Source of the DNA: Reyranella humidisoli
GTDB taxonomy: Bacteria > Pseudomonadota > Alphaproteobacteria > Reyranellales > Reyranellaceae
Direction of reading: 5' to 3'
DNA length: 64,000 bases
NCBI RefSeq assembly: GCF_019039055.1
Contig: NZ_JAHOPB010000001.1
Span: forward strand, 806,001 to 870,000
Below the pieces are notes generated by a model that was not told the DNA's origin, did no database searches, and saw nothing but the letters and a program-made list of their open reading frames with translations. Every line of letters starts with the position of its first letter. Positions within the stretch are counted from its first letter, which is position 1. Position numbers and translations under genes: made by a program. Positions 1 to 8,554 of this stretch are shown here, piece after piece.

Positions 1-1154
1 ACCATGATGGCGGCGATGAACGGGACCACGATCACGCCGTTCAACACCGCCGACCAGACCAGCGCCTTGATGGGATCGAGGGCGAGATAGTCGACCGCGA
101 GGCCGATCCCGATCGCCGCGGCAATGATTGCGTAGAATGGGAGCGCATCGCGCGGACGGTTTTCGAGCCCCGTGGTCCAGCCGAGCACCTCGCCGAAAGC
201 GTAGGCAGCCGATCCGGCCAGCACCGGCACCGCCAGCATCCCCGTCCCGACGATGCCCAGGCTGAACAGCAGGAACGTTGCCTCGCCGGCAATCGGCCGC
301 AGCGCCGCCGCGGCCTGCTCAGTGCTCTGGATATCCGTGATGCCGGCCGCATGGAGGGTCGCGGCGGTCGTCAACATGATGAAGAAGGCGACGAGGTTCG
401 ACACCGCCATGCCGACGGCGGTCTCGCGGTTGATGCGGGCGATTTCACGCCCGGCGTGATCGGAAGATACGATCAGGGGCGCCGCTCCGGGGTCGGCTTC
501 CTCGTCCTCGACTTCCTGCGATGTCTGCCAGAAGAACAGGTACGGTGCGATCGTCGTGCCCAGCACCGCCACGACCAGCATCAGCGTCCGGCCGTCGAGA
601 TCAAAGGCCGGCACCAGGGAACCGGTCGCCACTGCGGCCCAGTCGAGCCGAACCGTGAACACGATTCCGGCATAGGCCAGCAGCGAGAAGGTCAGCCATT
701 TCAGGAAGCCGACATAGCGGCTGTAGGGGACGAACACGATCGCCAGCAGCGAGACGGCGGCAAAGCCCAGCGTGTAGCCATGCCGGTCCCACGGCAGGAG
801 CATGTTCACGGCAGCGCCCATCGCCGACAGGTCCGCGCCGATGTTGACGGTGTTGGCCACGAACAGCAGGGCGACCGCCAGCAACACGAGCGGGCGTGGA
901 AACACCCGGCACAGATTGGCCGCGAGTCCCCGCCCGGTGACCCGGCCAATACGGGCGCTGACCGACTGGACCGCCACCATCAGGGGCCAGGTGAGGACGA
1001 CCGTCCAGAGCAGGCCGAACCCGGCCTGGGCCCCGGCCTGCGAGTAGGTCGCGATACCGCTCGGATCGTCGTCGGCGGCGCCGGTCACGATACCGGGTCC
1101 GATCCGGCCTGCCGGCCGCGGCGCGGGTCGATCCGTCGATGAAGCGCGCGGCAT
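1..1154 (-). CDS. NRAMP-related divalent metal transporter (C-terminus beyond window)
   Basis: Read on the minus strand from ATG at 1152-1154, preceded by a GGAAAG ribosome site; about 384 codons are visible before the window edge. It is a polytopic inner-membrane protein of the NRAMP (SLC11) fold. The N-terminus has GPGIVTGAADDDPSGIATY in the position of helix 1, where classical NRAMP has a DPGN motif. Helix 6 has GTTIAPYLFFWQ where classical NRAMP has MPHN, so the metal-binding methionine is absent. Family membership is clear from the overall sequence; the substituted motifs resemble NRAMP-related proteins with non-canonical substrates, so Mn/Fe specificity should not be assumed. The gene is divergent from the YbaY-like gene and shares an upstream region holding an FNR-like box. 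Confidence 0.8.
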   Translation of the reverse strand, partial: MPRASSTDRPAPRPAGRIGPGIVTGAADDDPSGIATYSQAGAQAGFGLLWTVVLTWPLMVAVQSVSARIGRVTGRGLAANLCRVFPRPLVLLAVALLFVANTVNIGADLSAMGAAVNMLLPWDRHGYTLGFAAVSLLAIVFVPYSRYVGFLKWLTFSLLAYAGIVFTVRLDWAAVATGSLVPAFDLDGRTLMLVVAVLGTTIAPYLFFWQTSQEVEDEEADPGAAPLIVSSDHAGREIARINRETAVGMAVSNLVAFFIMLTTAATLHAAGITDIQSTEQAAAALRPIAGEATFLLFSLGIVGTGMLAVPVLAGSAAYAFGEVLGWTTGLENRPRDALPFYAIIAAAIGIGLAVDYLALDPIKALVWSAVLNGVIVVPFIAAIM

Positions 1155-1248
1155 GTCGGGCTTTCCGTCTGATAAGGGACGCCCCTGCTCGCTTCGGAAG
1201 CGTGACATTCGGCGGGCGCTTGTGTCCCACCCCGAAAGCGGACCGTCG

Positions 1249-1262
1249 TTGATCTGGATCAT
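1249..1262. promoter_or_regulatory. FNR/FixK-type box (one mismatch)
   Basis: The sequence TTGATCTGGATCAT matches the TTGAT-N4-ATCAA consensus at nine of ten positions. It lies between the divergent NRAMP-like gene and the YbaY-like gene, about 90 bp from each start codon. The same motif recurs four more times in this block, which raises confidence that it is functional. Confidence 0.5.
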
Positions 1263-1348
1263 GGGGACCGGCCTCGCCGTCTCTACCGTATCTCTGCGCC
1301 GAGCCACGAGGGGTGCAGCCCCGCGTTTCGAGACCGGAGGATCAGGAG

Positions 1349-2107
1349 ATGATGCATCAGCCCGAGCCACCGGCTCTCGTGCGACTGGGGCGGACGCTAT
1401 GCGTCCGCGTCGCACAAGCCATCGTCGTGCTTTTCGCGCTGGCCCTGTCGCTGGATGTCCGTGCCGAGCCTGCGGACAACGCGCCGGTCCACCTGCTTTC
1501 GCGGTGCGCCGGCAAGGCCGGCGGTAACGTACGACAGGGCGATCCGGCCTTCATGACGCTCGCCCTCGACGGTCGTCCCTGGATGACCATCGACAAGACA
1601 GAAGATGCGGACGCGCAGGCCATCCTGACGACGATCACGAGCAATGGCTGGGCGAAAAGGCGCGACGGCACATCGTTCCTCTTTCGCTTCACCTGCGTCC
1701 TGAACGCCCAGGGTCAGGCGACGATGTTTCACGCGAGCGCGTTGCTGCGAGACCTCGGCGACCGCCTGCCGCCGGCGATCGTGATCAACGGGTCCGCGAC
1801 CTATCCCTTGAAGGAACCGCTGCAAAGAGGCATCGAGCTGCAGCTTCAGTTACTCGACACCTCGCAGGATCCGCCGGCGATCCTGACCGAACAGGTCATA
1901 CGAAGCGGCTGGCATCTGCCGATGGGCTTCTCGCTGCGCCTACCGGCCGGCATGTCCCTGGAAGGCCGGCCCCTCGCCCTGGCCGCCCGCGTCGTGCTCG
2001 CGCGCCAGACCCTCTTCGAACTCGTCGAACCGCGCAAACTCGCCCCGGGCGAGCTGACACGGTTCATCGAGCTGACCCTTCTGCCGGTCGGCGACGGCCG
2101 ACGCTGA
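1349..2107 (+). CDS. YbaY/YscW-domain periplasmic protein
   Basis: The protein has 252 residues. The start is ATG at 1349, chosen because GGAGG lies about 10 bp upstream. A basic N-terminus and a hydrophobic run (about residues 20-38) ending in VRAEP look like a Sec signal peptide, so the product is probably periplasmic. The C-terminal 100 residues carry the YbaY/YscW pattern: a strand with LQLLDTSQDPPAILTEQ, then PMGFSLRLP and a final RVVLARQTLFELVEP. The N-terminal half has two cysteines and resembles META/HslJ-like outer proteins only vaguely. The function of the YbaY domain is not established. An FNR-like box about 90 bp upstream suggests oxygen-linked expression. Confidence 0.65.
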   Translation: MMHQPEPPALVRLGRTLCVRVAQAIVVLFALALSLDVRAEPADNAPVHLLSRCAGKAGGNVRQGDPAFMTLALDGRPWMTIDKTEDADAQAILTTITSNGWAKRRDGTSFLFRFTCVLNAQGQATMFHASALLRDLGDRLPPAIVINGSATYPLKEPLQRGIELQLQLLDTSQDPPAILTEQVIRSGWHLPMGFSLRLPAGMSLEGRPLALAARVVLARQTLFELVEPRKLAPGELTRFIELTLLPVGDGRR

Positions 2108-2122
2108 GCCACGCAGCCGCGA

Positions 2123-2767
2123 TCAGGGGGACGAAGCGCTGCCCGGATCGGATGTCTTGTCGGGCGGCGCGGTCGCCAGCACCATCCGCACCAGCGCCGA
2201 CAGGCTGTCGGCCTGCATCTTGGTCATGACGTTGGCGCGGTAGACTTCGACGGTCCGGGCGCTGATACCGAGATCGTAGGCGATCACCTTGTTGGGCTTG
2301 CCGTCGACCAGGCCCTTCAGCACGTCGCGCTCGCGCTCCGACAGGAGGGCGAGGCGCGCGCCGATGGCCGAGACACGGGACTCGTGCTCGCTGTCGCGGG
2401 CATGACGCGCCAGCGCGGAACGGATCGCGGCAAGCAGGACCTCGTCGTCGAAGGGCTTCTCGATGAAGTCGACGGCACCGGCCTTCATGGCCTGCACGGC
2501 CAGCGGCACGTCGCCATGGCCGGTCATGACGATCACCGGCAGACGGGGGCGCAGTTCGGCGAGCCGCTTCTGGAGCTGCAGCCCGTCCATTCCCGGCATG
2601 CGGATGTCGGTGACGACGCATCCGTCCTGGATGTCCTGCAGGAGCTGCAGGAACGTGGTCGCCGAATCGTGGACGCGCACGGCCAGTCCCGCCGTGCTGA
2701 GCAGGAAGGCCAGCGACTGGCGGACGTCGACATCGTCGTCGATGACATGGACCACCTGGCTAGACAT
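2123..2767 (-). CDS. fixJ: FixJ family response regulator
   Basis: This 214-aa cytoplasmic transcription factor has a receiver domain (residues about 5-120) with the acidic cluster DDD at 10-12, phosphoacceptor Asp54 in TDIRMPG and the conserved Lys in FIEKPFDD. A LuxR-type helix-turn-helix follows (about 140-205, [19 protein letters not shown] and [12 protein letters not shown]). FixJ is phosphorylated by FixL at low oxygen and activates fixK and related genes. The ATG at 2765-2767 overlaps the end of fixL by 8 bp, so the two are translationally coupled. Longer upstream starts would lie inside fixL and have no ribosome site. Confidence 0.93.
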   Translation of the reverse strand: MSSQVVHVIDDDVDVRQSLAFLLSTAGLAVRVHDSATTFLQLLQDIQDGCVVTDIRMPGMDGLQLQKRLAELRPRLPVIVMTGHGDVPLAVQAMKAGAVDFIEKPFDDEVLLAAIRSALARHARDSEHESRVSAIGARLALLSERERDVLKGLVDGKPNKVIAYDLGISARTVEVYRANVMTKMQADSLSALVRMVLATAPPDKTSDPGSASSP

Positions 2768-3914
2768 CGTCGCCCTCCCCGCGTCCGGCGATCGACGGCA
2801 AGGTGAAGCGAAAGGCGGTGCCCCCGCCTTCCCGTCCGGCGACCGATATCCGGCCGGCATGCGCCTCGACGATCGTGCGACAGATCGAGAGCCCGAGTCC
2901 CATTCCCTTGCGCTTGGTCGTGACGAACGGCTGGAAGAGGTTGCGCGCCACCTCGGGAGCGAGGCCGGGGCCCGAATCGGCGACCGAGACCTCGACGAAG
3001 CCGCCCTCCCTCAGGACGGTTGCGATCTCGAGCCGGCGCGGCGGCGTGGTCTCGGCCATCGCCTCGATGGCATTGCGGATCAGATTGACCAGCACCTGCT
3101 GGATCTGGATGCGATCGGCAAAGACCTGCGTGGCGTTCGGATCGAGCCGGAACACGGTTTCGATGCCCCCTTCGCGCGCACCCACCAGGGCAAGCGTGCT
3201 GGCGTCCTCGATCAGCTTGGGCAGGTTCTCGTTCGTGCGCTCGCTGTCGCCGCGCGATACGAACTCGCGCAGGCGCCGGATGATCTGGCCGGCCCGCAGC
3301 GCCTGATCCGCGGCCTTGCCGATCGCGTCGCGCAGCACCGCGACCTCCTCGCCGTCGAGCCGCTGCAGAATGCGCTGCGAACCCTTGAGGTAGTTGCTGA
3401 TGGCCGTGAGAGGCTGGTTGATCTCATGGGCAAGCGTCGACGCCATTTCGCCCAGCGCCGTGAAGCGCGACATGTGCGTCACTTCCGACTGCAGCTCCTT
3501 CAGCCGCGACTCCGTCATCTGCTGGTCGGTGAGGTCGCGGATGAAGCCCGTGAAATGATGACGGTCGCCGGTGCGCAACTCGCCCACGGTCAGGTGCATC
3601 GGAAAGGTCGAGCCGTCCTTGCGCTGTCCGACGACGATGCGACCGATGCCGATGATGCGCTTCTCGCCAGTCGCCAGATAACGCTCGATATAGGCGTCGT
3701 GGCGCTCCCGATCGGGAGACGGCATGAGAATGCTGACGTTGCAGCCCACGACCTCGGCATGATCGTAGCCGAACAGCCGTTCGGCCGTCGTGCTCAGCGA
3801 CTCGATCAGTCCCTTCTCGTCGATGATCAGCATGGCGTCCGGCACGGTCTGCAGGACCGAGCGCAGCCGTGCCTCGGCCGCCTCCAGCGCCAAGGCTAAT
3901 GTCGTTTCGCTCAT
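2760..3914 (-). CDS. fixL: FixL haem-PAS oxygen-sensing histidine kinase
   Basis: This 384-aa sensor kinase has one PAS domain (about 15-130) and a HisKA-HATPase module (about 150-380). The haem pocket is recognisable by alignment to the Bradyrhizobium FixL motif: His72 in RHDAYIERY is the proximal haem ligand (His200 there), and Arg78, Ile87 and Arg92 in RIIGIGR match Arg206, Ile215 and Arg220. The position of His214 is Arg here. The phosphorylated histidine is His163 in [11 protein letters not shown]1 and G2 boxes follow ([24 protein letters not shown]). No membrane segments are visible, so it is a soluble oxygen sensor. It should phosphorylate FixJ when haem is deoxygenated. Confidence 0.94.
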   Translation of the reverse strand: MSETTLALALEAAEARLRSVLQTVPDAMLIIDEKGLIESLSTTAERLFGYDHAEVVGCNVSILMPSPDRERHDAYIERYLATGEKRIIGIGRIVVGQRKDGSTFPMHLTVGELRTGDRHHFTGFIRDLTDQQMTESRLKELQSEVTHMSRFTALGEMASTLAHEINQPLTAISNYLKGSQRILQRLDGEEVAVLRDAIGKAADQALRAGQIIRRLREFVSRGDSERTNENLPKLIEDASTLALVGAREGGIETVFRLDPNATQVFADRIQIQQVLVNLIRNAIEAMAETTPPRRLEIATVLREGGFVEVSVADSGPGLAPEVARNLFQPFVTTKRKGMGLGLSICRTIVEAHAGRISVAGREGGGTAFRFTLPSIAGRGEGDDV

Positions 3915-3984
3915 GGAAATGGCTTCTGCATCGATCGGCGGCGCTTGTCGCCGACGATAGCACGCCCGAGGGGCGGGACGAAAC

Positions 3985-4200
3985 TCAGGGCCGGATGAAG
4001 GCGAGCGGCGCATCCTCGTCGAGATTGTCGATCGCCGCGCCGAGCTCTGCGGCGATATCCCCGGCCGAGCGGTTGAGCCGGAAGATCCGGATCGCCTCGG
4101 ACAGCAGGGAACGGGCCACGACATCGCCGTCGATACCCTTGGCCGCCGCCTCGGCGAGTGCGGCCTCGACATGGCGCTGAACGAGAAGATAGGTGCTCAT
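3985..4200 (-). CDS. 71-aa hypothetical protein between hemN and fixL
   Basis: This short acidic, alpha-helical protein has no signal peptide or membrane segment. It starts 12 bp after the hemN stop and ends 70 bp before the fixL start, all in one direction, which supports it as a translated operon member. I recognise no domain; the helical pattern ([26 protein letters not shown]) would suit a small regulatory or adaptor protein. Position next to fixLJ is the only functional clue. Confidence 0.6.
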   Translation of the reverse strand: MSTYLLVQRHVEAALAEAAAKGIDGDVVARSLLSEAIRIFRLNRSAGDIAAELGAAIDNLDEDAPLAFIRP

Positions 4201-4212
4201 CGAATGACTCCG

Positions 4213-5571
4213 TCAGATCCCGCTGGAATGGCGTCCCTTGCCTTGGGCAAGGTATTGGTCGAAGGCGGCACACACGAACCGCACCAGCGGCTGCCCGCGA
4301 TCGGTGACATGCAGCCGATCGCCGTCGAGGCGCACGAGGCCGTCATCGATCAGCGCCGGCAGTTCCGCTATGCCGGCCAGGAAGGGTCCAACCGCGAACT
4401 CGTGTCGGCGGCAGATCTCGCCCAGGTCCGCAGAGAAGTTGCACATCAAGCGGTCGATGATCTCGGCACGCAGCCGGTCCGCGGCATGGGTCGCCACGCC
4501 CCGCTCGGTCGCAAGCAGGCCCGCCGCGATGGCGGACTGGTACCGTTTGGTATCGGATGCGTTCTGGACGAATCCCTGGGGCAGGCTCGAGATCGCCGAG
4601 GCGCCGAGGCCGACGACCGAGGGCAACGCCTCGGCGACATAACCCTGAAAGCTGCGACGCAGCTGGCCGCGGCCCGCCGCCGTCGCCAACGGATCCGCCG
4701 GCAGGGCGAAATGATCGAGACCGATCCGATTGTAGCCGGCCGCGACGAGCCGCTCGGCGACAAGATCGGCCATCGCGGCGCGCTCCGGCAAACCGGGAAG
4801 GGTCGACACGTCGATGAGCTGCTGCCGCGTCTTCATCCAGGGCACGTGCGCGTAGCCGAACACCGCAAAGCGTTCGGGACGGATCGCGAGGGCGACATCG
4901 AGCGTGCGCGACAGCGAGTCCAGCGTCTGGCGCGGCAGTCCATAGACGAGATCGATGTTCACGTGCCGCACGCCGGAGTCCCGGAACCGCCCGATGGCCG
5001 CGCCCGTGACCTCGACCGACTGAAGCCGGTTGATGGCCGACTGCACGTCGATGTCGAAGTCCTGCACGCCGACGCTCACCCGCGTGACGCCGGCATCGAC
5101 CATTGCCGCAACGAAGGCCTCGTCGCAGAATCGCGGGTCGACCTCGACCGACGTTTCGGCGCTGCTGGCCCGGTCGAACCGCCCCGCCAGATGCCGCGAG
5201 ACCTGGGCCAGGCGCACGGCGCCGAGCTGCGAGGGCGTGCCGCCGCCCCACTGGATCGTGCCCACCAGCAGATGCGGAACGGCATCGGCAACCAGGTCGA
5301 TCTCACGCATCAGCGCCTGCGCATAGTCGTCGAGCGGCTGCGTCCGGCTCATCGCCGACGTGTTGCAGGCGCAATACCAGCAGAGCTGCTTGCAGAACGG
5401 CACATGCAGGTAGACCGTGGCGCGGTCATCGGGCAGGGCCGCGAGCCAGGCGCGATGATCCGACGGCCCCACTGCCGCATGGAATTGTGCGGCGGTCGGA
5501 TAGCTGGTGTATCGCGGAACGGGCCGGTCGTACGCCGCCAGGCTCCGCCGCGTGAGGTTGGTGCCGTCCAC
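4213..5571 (-). CDS. hemN: Oxygen-independent coproporphyrinogen III oxidase HemN
   Basis: This 452-aa radical SAM enzyme converts coproporphyrinogen III to protoporphyrinogen IX without oxygen, supplying haem for cbb3 oxidase under microaerobiosis. The cluster motif is Cys60-x3-Cys64-x2-Cys67 with Cys69 behind it (VPFCKQLCWYCACN). The conserved GGGTPS follows, and the HemN C-terminal domain begins around residue 370. I place the start at GTG 5571 (V-D-G-T-N), 12 bp after the universal stress protein stop, because it gives the family's usual length; the open frame itself extends further upstream inside the usp gene but without family similarity. It is probably cotranscribed with usp, and with fixLJ downstream. 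Confidence 0.93.
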   Translation of the reverse strand: MDGTNLTRRSLAAYDRPVPRYTSYPTAAQFHAAVGPSDHRAWLAALPDDRATVYLHVPFCKQLCWYCACNTSAMSRTQPLDDYAQALMREIDLVADAVPHLLVGTIQWGGGTPSQLGAVRLAQVSRHLAGRFDRASSAETSVEVDPRFCDEAFVAAMVDAGVTRVSVGVQDFDIDVQSAINRLQSVEVTGAAIGRFRDSGVRHVNIDLVYGLPRQTLDSLSRTLDVALAIRPERFAVFGYAHVPWMKTRQQLIDVSTLPGLPERAAMADLVAERLVAAGYNRIGLDHFALPADPLATAAGRGQLRRSFQGYVAEALPSVVGLGASAISSLPQGFVQNASDTKRYQSAIAAGLLATERGVATHAADRLRAEIIDRLMCNFSADLGEICRRHEFAVGPFLAGIAELPALIDDGLVRLDGDRLHVTDRGQPLVRFVCAAFDQYLAQGKGRHSSGI

Positions 5572-5582
5572 GATCGCCCGCC

Positions 5583-6416
5583 TCAATGCGAAATGAAGAC
5601 CGGAACCGTCATGCTGGCGAGCAGCGTGCGGCTGGCGCCACCCAACACCATCTCGCGCACCCGGCTGTGTCCGTAGATGCCCATCACGATCAGGTCGACG
5701 TCGAGATCGGCGGCGCGCGACAGGATGACCCCGCCGACATCCGTGTCTGCCGCGACGTCGCGCTGCACCGTCACCTTCACGCCATGACGCGCCAGCCAAT
5801 GCGCGGCGTCGGCGCCCGGCTCGGCGCCATGCCCGTTGGGTGAAGTGCGCGGGTCGACGACGAGCACCGTCACCTTGCGGGCGGCACGCAGGAACGGCAG
5901 CGCGTCGGCCGCGGCCCGTGCGCTTTCGCGGGTCGCGTTCCAGCACAGAAGTACGTTCTGGCCGGGCGGCTTGCGGACGCCCACATGCGGCACGACGAGG
6001 CACGGACGGCCGGTCGAAAGAACCACGGATTCCGGCAGGTCCGACGGCGTGGGCGTCTGCGCCTCTGGATCGGTCTGGCCGACCACGAGGAGATCGGCGT
6101 AGCGCGCCTGCACGGCGAGCTCGGTGTCGATGAAGCCCTCCGTCACGCGCCATTCGGAGGAGAGGTGCCGCCCCTTGAGCGCCTTGTCGAATGCCTTGCG
6201 CGCGGCGCCCTCGTCGGCCTTGGCGCCGGCTTCATAGCTGGCGAAGAGACTGTCCATGGGCATGCCCTCGAAGAAGACCGGGGCCTCCAGCGGCGGACTT
6301 GCATGCAGGCCCACCAGATGCGCGGCGTCCCGCTCCGCGAGGTCCGCGGCCACAACGAGTCGCTGGGCGACCTTCGGGCCGGCGTCACAATGGACCAGGA
6401 TCGTCTTGTAGGTCAT
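5583..6416 (-). CDS. Tandem universal stress protein
   Basis: The 277-aa protein has two UspA-type domains (about 1-145 and 150-277). The second ends in the nucleotide-binding signature MGIYGHSRVREMVLGGAS. The first lacks a clear G-2X-G-9X-G(S/T) loop, so nucleotide binding may reside only in the second half. The start at ATG 6414-6416 has AAGGAG 6 bp upstream. An FNR box is centred 59 bp upstream of the start codon, and hemN follows 12 bp after the stop. Two-domain Usp proteins are commonly part of FNR/FixK regulons, which fits. Confidence 0.88.
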   Translation of the reverse strand: MTYKTILVHCDAGPKVAQRLVVAADLAERDAAHLVGLHASPPLEAPVFFEGMPMDSLFASYEAGAKADEGAARKAFDKALKGRHLSSEWRVTEGFIDTELAVQARYADLLVVGQTDPEAQTPTPSDLPESVVLSTGRPCLVVPHVGVRKPPGQNVLLCWNATRESARAAADALPFLRAARKVTVLVVDPRTSPNGHGAEPGADAAHWLARHGVKVTVQRDVAADTDVGGVILSRAADLDVDLIVMGIYGHSRVREMVLGGASRTLLASMTVPVFISH

Positions 6417-6468
6417 CGGCAGCTCCTTGGCAGGCATCGAAATCTGCTGCCCCATGCCCCCGCCCGCC

Positions 6469-6482
6469 TTGATGCAGGTCAA
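6469..6482. promoter_or_regulatory. FNR/FixK box between usp-hemN and the TauE/SafE-like gene
   Basis: TTGATGCAGGTCAA has both TTGA and TCAA half-sites intact. For the minus strand, a class II position (-41.5) puts the transcript start near 6434, just ahead of the usp ribosome site. For the plus strand the same spacing falls exactly on ATG 6517. Confidence 0.72.
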
Positions 6483-6516
6483 GACGCTGGAGCCACCGAA
6501 AGTGTCCAATCAGGAC

Positions 6517-7251
6517 ATGGAAATCGTCTCGCGCCTCATCGCCCTCTGTGGCGAAGGCCTGCATCCTTCAGCGTTCGCGGCGTCCCTGCCGCTGGCCTTG
6601 TTCCTGGCCGGCCTCGCGGGCGGTGCGCTGCATTGCGCCGGCATGTGCGGCCCCTTCGTGCTGGGCCAGGTGATGGCCGCCACGGACGCCACGCCCCTGT
6701 CCGGGTACGGGGAGTGGCGCCGCGCCTCGGGCGCGGCGCTGGTGCCCTATCATCTGGGACGAGCCACGACCTACACGGCGCTGGGCGCCATTGCCGGCAG
6801 CGCCACCGCGCTCTTCGCCGCCACCACCGGCTTCGCCTGGGCCTCCTCGCTCCTGCTCGCGGTCGCGGCGCTGTTGCTGATCGCGCAGGCGGCCGGCCTG
6901 GCGATCGGGGGTACGACGACTCCCTGGAGTTCCACCCTGTCGCGGCTCGCCTCTCCGCTGTCGCGTTCCCGCCACCCGGCCGGGCGGTACGGGCTCGGCG
7001 TCCTGCTGGGCTTCCTGCCCTGCGGCCTGCTCTACGCCGCGCTTGCGGCCGCGGCTGGCACCGGCTCGGTGACGGAAGGCGCCCTGGCGATGACGGGTTT
7101 TGCCCTGGGCACCGTGCCCGCGCTCGTGGCCGTCGGCTGGGGCGGACTGATCATGCGGCGCCGCATACGCGCGGCCGCGACATGGGTGAGCGCTCCGCTG
7201 CTGGTGGGCAACGCCTTGGTCATGCTTGCCCTGGCGAGCCAGCGGCTGTAG
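6517..7251 (+). CDS. TauE/SafE-like (DsbD_2-type) membrane protein
   Basis: This 244-aa polytopic inner-membrane protein has the hallmark GGALHCAGMCGPF near residue 35 and a second signature GVLLGFLPCGLLY around residue 168. Both cysteine-proline motifs are typical of the family annotated as sulfite exporter TauE/SafE or DsbD_2. Such genes regularly accompany cco/fix clusters, where a role in copper or thiol handling for oxidase assembly is suspected, not proven. The start is uncertain: ATG 6517 is used here, but GTG 6502 with GGAG upstream is a reasonable alternative. The FNR box lies 34 bp upstream of ATG 6517. Confidence 0.78.
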   Translation: MEIVSRLIALCGEGLHPSAFAASLPLALFLAGLAGGALHCAGMCGPFVLGQVMAATDATPLSGYGEWRRASGAALVPYHLGRATTYTALGAIAGSATALFAATTGFAWASSLLLAVAALLLIAQAAGLAIGGTTTPWSSTLSRLASPLSRSRHPAGRYGLGVLLGFLPCGLLYAALAAAAGTGSVTEGALAMTGFALGTVPALVAVGWGGLIMRRRIRAAATWVSAPLLVGNALVMLALASQRL

Positions 7252-7375
7252 CCGGCGATCGACTCAGGCGGCGACTACGAGCGCCCTGCCGTACTGCTTC
7301 GATGCGCGTCTCGGATCGTGCAGCGGGAATTGCACCCGAATTGAGCCACCTTCGCCCATGCTTCGGCAGGCGACC

Positions 7376-7510
7376 TTACACCGTAACGAGCGCCTCGAGG
7401 GCTGCGGCGATCGCGAGCACGAGCAGAATGGAGGCGTACAGCCACAGACCGATTCCGCTCACGTCCTGGACGAACTCCTGCGGAGTCATTGGCTTCGAAT
7501 ATCTGCTCAT
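7376..7510 (-). CDS. 44-aa single-span membrane peptide
   Basis: A short reading frame begins MSRYSKPMTPQEFVQD and continues into one hydrophobic helix (about residues 20-42) before TAA at 7376-7378. The ATG at 7508-7510 is preceded by GAGAGGGG at good spacing. Sitting between a TauE/SafE-like gene and a DUF2189 gene next to ccoN, it may be a small oxidase-associated protein, comparable in size to CcoM- or CydX-type peptides. I cannot match it to a named family; translation is inferred from the ribosome site and the clean amphipathic-then-hydrophobic layout. Confidence 0.5.
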   Translation of the reverse strand: MSRYSKPMTPQEFVQDVSGIGLWLYASILLVLAIAAALEALVTV

Positions 7511-7607
7511 GTCCCCTCTCTCGACCCGGCCTCACATCCGCCAAGTCCGCAAGCATCGATACGACCTGTCCCGCCGGCAGAAAATTCCGGGATTCGACTA
7601 CGGAGAA

Positions 7608-8432
7608 TTACGGAGAGGCAGCGGCGGTGGCTTCACCGGAGGTTGGAGCCGGCTCGAAGACCACCACATCGCGATAGGCGTGCCAGGTGGCGTGCGCCAC
7701 CACCGGCAGCACGACGACCAGGCCGAGCAGCCCCGGCACCATGGCCATGGCGACCAGCAGGACGATCAGGCCCGCCCACAACAGCATCGGACGCGGGTTG
7801 AGGCGCACCGCGGCAACCGAGGTGGCGATCGCCTCGAACACGTTCGAATGGCGGCGGTCGAGCAGTAGCGGAATCGAAAAAGCACCGATGACGAAGGCGA
7901 GCGCCGCAAGGGCCGCGCCGATCACCACGCCGGCCGCCAGGAAAGGAAGGCTGCGGGCGGAATGCCAGAGGACGTCGGTGAAACGGTCCCACGACGGCAC
8001 GCCCTGTCCCTGGAAAAGGGCGAACAGGAGTTGCGCGGCGCGCATCCACGCGAGATGCAGCAGCAGCAGCACGACCCCCATCAGCGCGATCTGGTCGGTA
8101 TTGCGCCGCCAGGCGGCCAGCGTCGCGGCGCCGTCCACCGGCAGACCCGCGCCGAGCCGGCGGCTGGTTTCGTACAGGCCGACCGCCATGAACGGTCCCA
8201 CGAAGAAGAAGCCGGCACTGAGCGGCAGGACCAGCCAGGGCTGCTCGAACCACAGCAGCAGCGCGATGGAGGCCCAGCCCGCCGCGACCGCCCCAGCGCC
8301 CCACGCGAGGCCGCTCGCCGGCGCCGCCCAGAGATCTTTCCAGCCCGCGGCCAGCCACACCCAGGGCCGGTCTATGGGCACGCGCCGGATCTGCGGCGAC
8401 GGGCCCGGAAACACTGCAACAGGTTCGCTCAT
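7608..8432 (-). CDS. DUF2189 polytopic membrane protein
   Basis: The protein is 274 aa with about six transmembrane segments and a short proline-rich N-terminus (IRRVPIDRPWVWLAAGWKDL). Conserved features of the DUF2189 (COG5473) family are the WxxxGWxDL-type opening and a late FSIPLLLDRR motif. ATG 8430-8432 is preferred over GTG 8462. It is transcribed divergently from ccoN across a region containing an FNR box, and proteins of this family are often found beside cbb3 oxidase genes. Its function is unknown. Confidence 0.8.
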   Translation of the reverse strand: MSEPVAVFPGPSPQIRRVPIDRPWVWLAAGWKDLWAAPASGLAWGAGAVAAGWASIALLLWFEQPWLVLPLSAGFFFVGPFMAVGLYETSRRLGAGLPVDGAATLAAWRRNTDQIALMGVVLLLLHLAWMRAAQLLFALFQGQGVPSWDRFTDVLWHSARSLPFLAAGVVIGAALAALAFVIGAFSIPLLLDRRHSNVFEAIATSVAAVRLNPRPMLLWAGLIVLLVAMAMVPGLLGLVVVLPVVAHATWHAYRDVVVFEPAPTSGEATAAASP

Positions 8433-8488
8433 GGTGAGTTTTTCCCGGACATGATGCGACACTTCATACCGGCTGGCGGCGCGAAGCC

Positions 8489-8502
8489 TTGACCCACATC
8501 AA
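8489..8502. promoter_or_regulatory. FNR/FixK box of the ccoNOQP promoter
   Basis: TTGACCCACATCAA is a near-perfect FNR/FixK site. Its centre at 8495.5 predicts a class II start near 8537, with a plausible -10 element TAGTCT at 8525-8530 and the ccoN ribosome site GGGAGAG just after. It may also serve the divergent DUF2189 gene. Confidence 0.82.
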
Positions 8503-8554
8503 GGGAGATTGCGGGCCACCTCCCTAGTCTCCCCGCGTCAAAGCGGGAGAGATC

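Noticed and set aside
4213-6153. A single frame that would fuse usp-antiframe sequence to hemN
   Set aside because: HemN similarity begins only after 5571 and the upstream part overlaps the usp gene in another frame.
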